Source of the DNA: Natrinema soli
Lineage (GTDB): Archaea; Halobacteriota; Halobacteria; Halobacteriales; Natrialbaceae
DNA: 5,525 nucleotides
Assembly (NCBI RefSeq): GCF_028618695.1
Contig: NZ_JAQIVI010000695.1
Coordinates: 1 to 5,525 of the forward strand
Direction of reading: 5' to 3'
Position numbers and translations under genes: made by a program. Positions 4,421 to 5,525 of the stretch are shown piece after piece. Position 1 is the first letter of the stretch. Every line of letters starts with the position of its first letter. The notes beneath the pieces are model-generated. The model was not told the origin of the DNA, did not search any database, and saw nothing but the letters and a program-made list of their open reading frames with translations.

Positions 4421-5525
4421 TCACGCCGACTCGCCGTCTTCCGGCTCGCCGCGCTGGGTGAACAACCACTCGCTGGTCTGCGTGTAGGCACCCACCGGAA
4501 CCCCGGGTCGCGTCCGGATCGCCTCGAAGAACCGGTTCGTGATCACCTCCTCGACGACACTGACGATCGATTCGACCTCCACCTCGTCGTCGGCGCTTCC
4601 CAGGATCCCGATCTCGAGTTGCGCGCCGGCCATGTCGGCGTGGCCGCCGGCGCTGCCGATCCGATCGAACCCGTCACGGAGCGTCTCGCCGAGGTCGACG
4701 TCGGTGGCCCGCGAGCGGGCTGACAGGAACACCATCTCGTCGTCGAACCCGAACACGAGCGTCGTCTCGACGCCCTCCATTGCGAGCAACTGATCGGCCG
4801 CCTGGGGTAACGCGTCCCGGTCGCCGATCCGCCCGACGCTGGCGACGGCCACCGAATCGCGCTGGACGCGGTTCTTGATCGCTCGCGCGATCGTCTCGAG
4901 GGTCTCGCCCTCGAGCGAGGGTTGTTCGATCTGGCGCAGAATCGACGTATCGACGTGGGGAGACAGGGTGGACGCGGCCATGAAGTCGGCGGGCGAAACC
5001 TCCCGTGTGAAATCGTTCGTGTCGACCCGAATGCCGTACAACAGCGCCGTCGCCGTCGAGGGGTCGAACGCGAGATCGAAGCGTTCGACGTACTCCGTCA
5101 GGACGGTGCTGGTCGCACCCGCACCCTGCCGGAGGTCGACGAACTCGCCGGGAACCGGCCCGCGCGGCGGATGGTGGTCGATGACGATATCGGCGTGGAG
5201 GTCCGTTGGAAGCTGATCGTTGACGCCGGGTCGGGAGTGATCGACCAGCGCGAACGCCGAATACTCCGCGAGCGAGTCGTCCGGGTCCATGTTTCGCAGA
5301 TCCAGCTCGAGCAAGTTGACCATGGCCCGGTTCTCCTGATGGGAGATGTCGCCGAAATAGCAGGCGTCGGCGGCGACGCCGACGGACTCGGCGACGTCGA
5401 CGAGTGCGACTGCACTCGCGATCGCATCCGGGTCCGGATTGTCGTGGGCGACGACCGCCAGCCGGCCGTCGATCCGCCCCAGTTGCTCCCGGAGTTCGAT
5501 CGCCGCTTCGGCGGACGGGCTCGCC
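4421..5525 (-). CDS. DHH-DHHA1 family phosphoesterase (5' end outside window)
   Basis: The minus-strand frame is open from the right edge to TGA at 4423-4421 and gives 367 visible residues. The N-terminus is cut off; Met at 5323 is internal because motif I lies upstream of it. Visible-residue numbering gives motif I HDNPDPDA (27-34), motif II VDHS with Asp95, the DHH motif IDHH (115-118), motif IV YGIRVDTNDF (163-172), and the DHHA1 motif SAGGHADMAGAQ (291-302). These are the metal-binding aspartates/histidines and the substrate-binding loop of the family that includes nanoRNase/pAp phosphatase and c-di-AMP phosphodiesterases; it acts on phosphodiester or nucleotide substrates in the cytoplasm. 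The 33 residues before the first strand suggest another domain upstream. From memory, haloarchaeal relatives often carry an NAD-binding TrkA-N domain there. It is followed by the CBS/ParB gene on the same strand after 82 bases. The exact substrate cannot be read from the sequence. Confidence 0.93.
   Translation of the reverse strand, partial: ASPSAEAAIELREQLGRIDGRLAVVAHDNPDPDAIASAVALVDVAESVGVAADACYFGDISHQENRAMVNLLELDLRNMDPDDSLAEYSAFALVDHSRPGVNDQLPTDLHADIVIDHHPPRGPVPGEFVDLRQGAGATSTVLTEYVERFDLAFDPSTATALLYGIRVDTNDFTREVSPADFMAASTLSPHVDTSILRQIEQPSLEGETLETIARAIKNRVQRDSVAVASVGRIGDRDALPQAADQLLAMEGVETTLVFGFDDEMVFLSARSRATDVDLGETLRDGFDRIGSAGGHADMAGAQLEIGILGSADDEVEVESIVSVVEEVITNRFFEAIRTRPGVPVGAYTQTSEWLFTQRGEPEDGESA

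Noticed and set aside
4339..4491. N-terminal extension of the CBS/ParB protein to ATG 4491
   Set aside because: The added 51 residues are basic and Ser/Arg-rich, cover the TATA-like box and overlap the DHH gene's 3' end.
4421..5323. DHH gene starting at Met 5323
   Set aside because: The frame is open beyond it to the window edge, and the upstream part encodes motif I (HDNPDPDA), which the enzyme needs. The Met is internal.

Overview
The window looks like chromosomal DNA of a haloarchaeon (class Halobacteria, possibly a Natrinema/Haloterrigena-type genome, though the genus is a guess). The evidence is very high G+C at third codon positions, Asp/Glu-rich soluble proteins, leaderless-type promoters with only weak Shine-Dalgarno signals, and protein types common in that class. 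I see no mobile element, CRISPR array, tRNA or rRNA.

The left part (1-1459) holds small membrane proteins separated by non-coding DNA. In order these are the C-terminal tail of a gene that begins outside the window (1-93, +), an 82-residue two-helix protein resembling haloarchaeal DUF6684 (150-398, +), a convergent 44-residue single-helix microprotein (451-585, -), about 610 bases with no convincing gene (586-1198), and an 86-residue two-helix protein (1199-1459, +). Small proteins like these often lie near terminal-oxidase genes in haloarchaea, but no oxidase gene is visible here. The gene-free stretch holds a degenerate ~20-bp tandem repeat and, at 1068-1094, a striking inverted repeat with 10-bp arms around a TATA-like TTTATTA core.

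The right part (1584-5525) is three larger genes on the minus strand, transcribed right to left. They are a DHH-DHHA1 phosphoesterase cut by the window edge, a two-CBS-domain protein with a ParB/Srx-type domain carrying a DGHHR motif, and a 566-residue B12-dependent acyl-CoA mutase large subunit without its cobalamin-binding domain. The mutase would normally be called methylmalonyl-CoA mutase. However, it has Phe89 and Gln207 where methylmalonyl-CoA mutase has Tyr and Arg, which is the substrate signature of isobutyryl-CoA mutase. The CBS/ParB gene has its own TATA-like box. It ends in a 19-bp perfect inverted repeat spanning its stop codon, followed by two smaller hairpins, so it is probably transcriptionally separate from the mutase.

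Functionally, the DHH and CBS/ParB genes could form a nucleotide-signalling or nucleotide-linked metabolic pair, while the mutase is an independent carbon-metabolism gene that needs a B12-binding partner encoded elsewhere. The points most worth checking are the mutase substrate signature, the palindromic promoter, the kinase-like CBS/ParB protein, and the cluster of hairpins after it.
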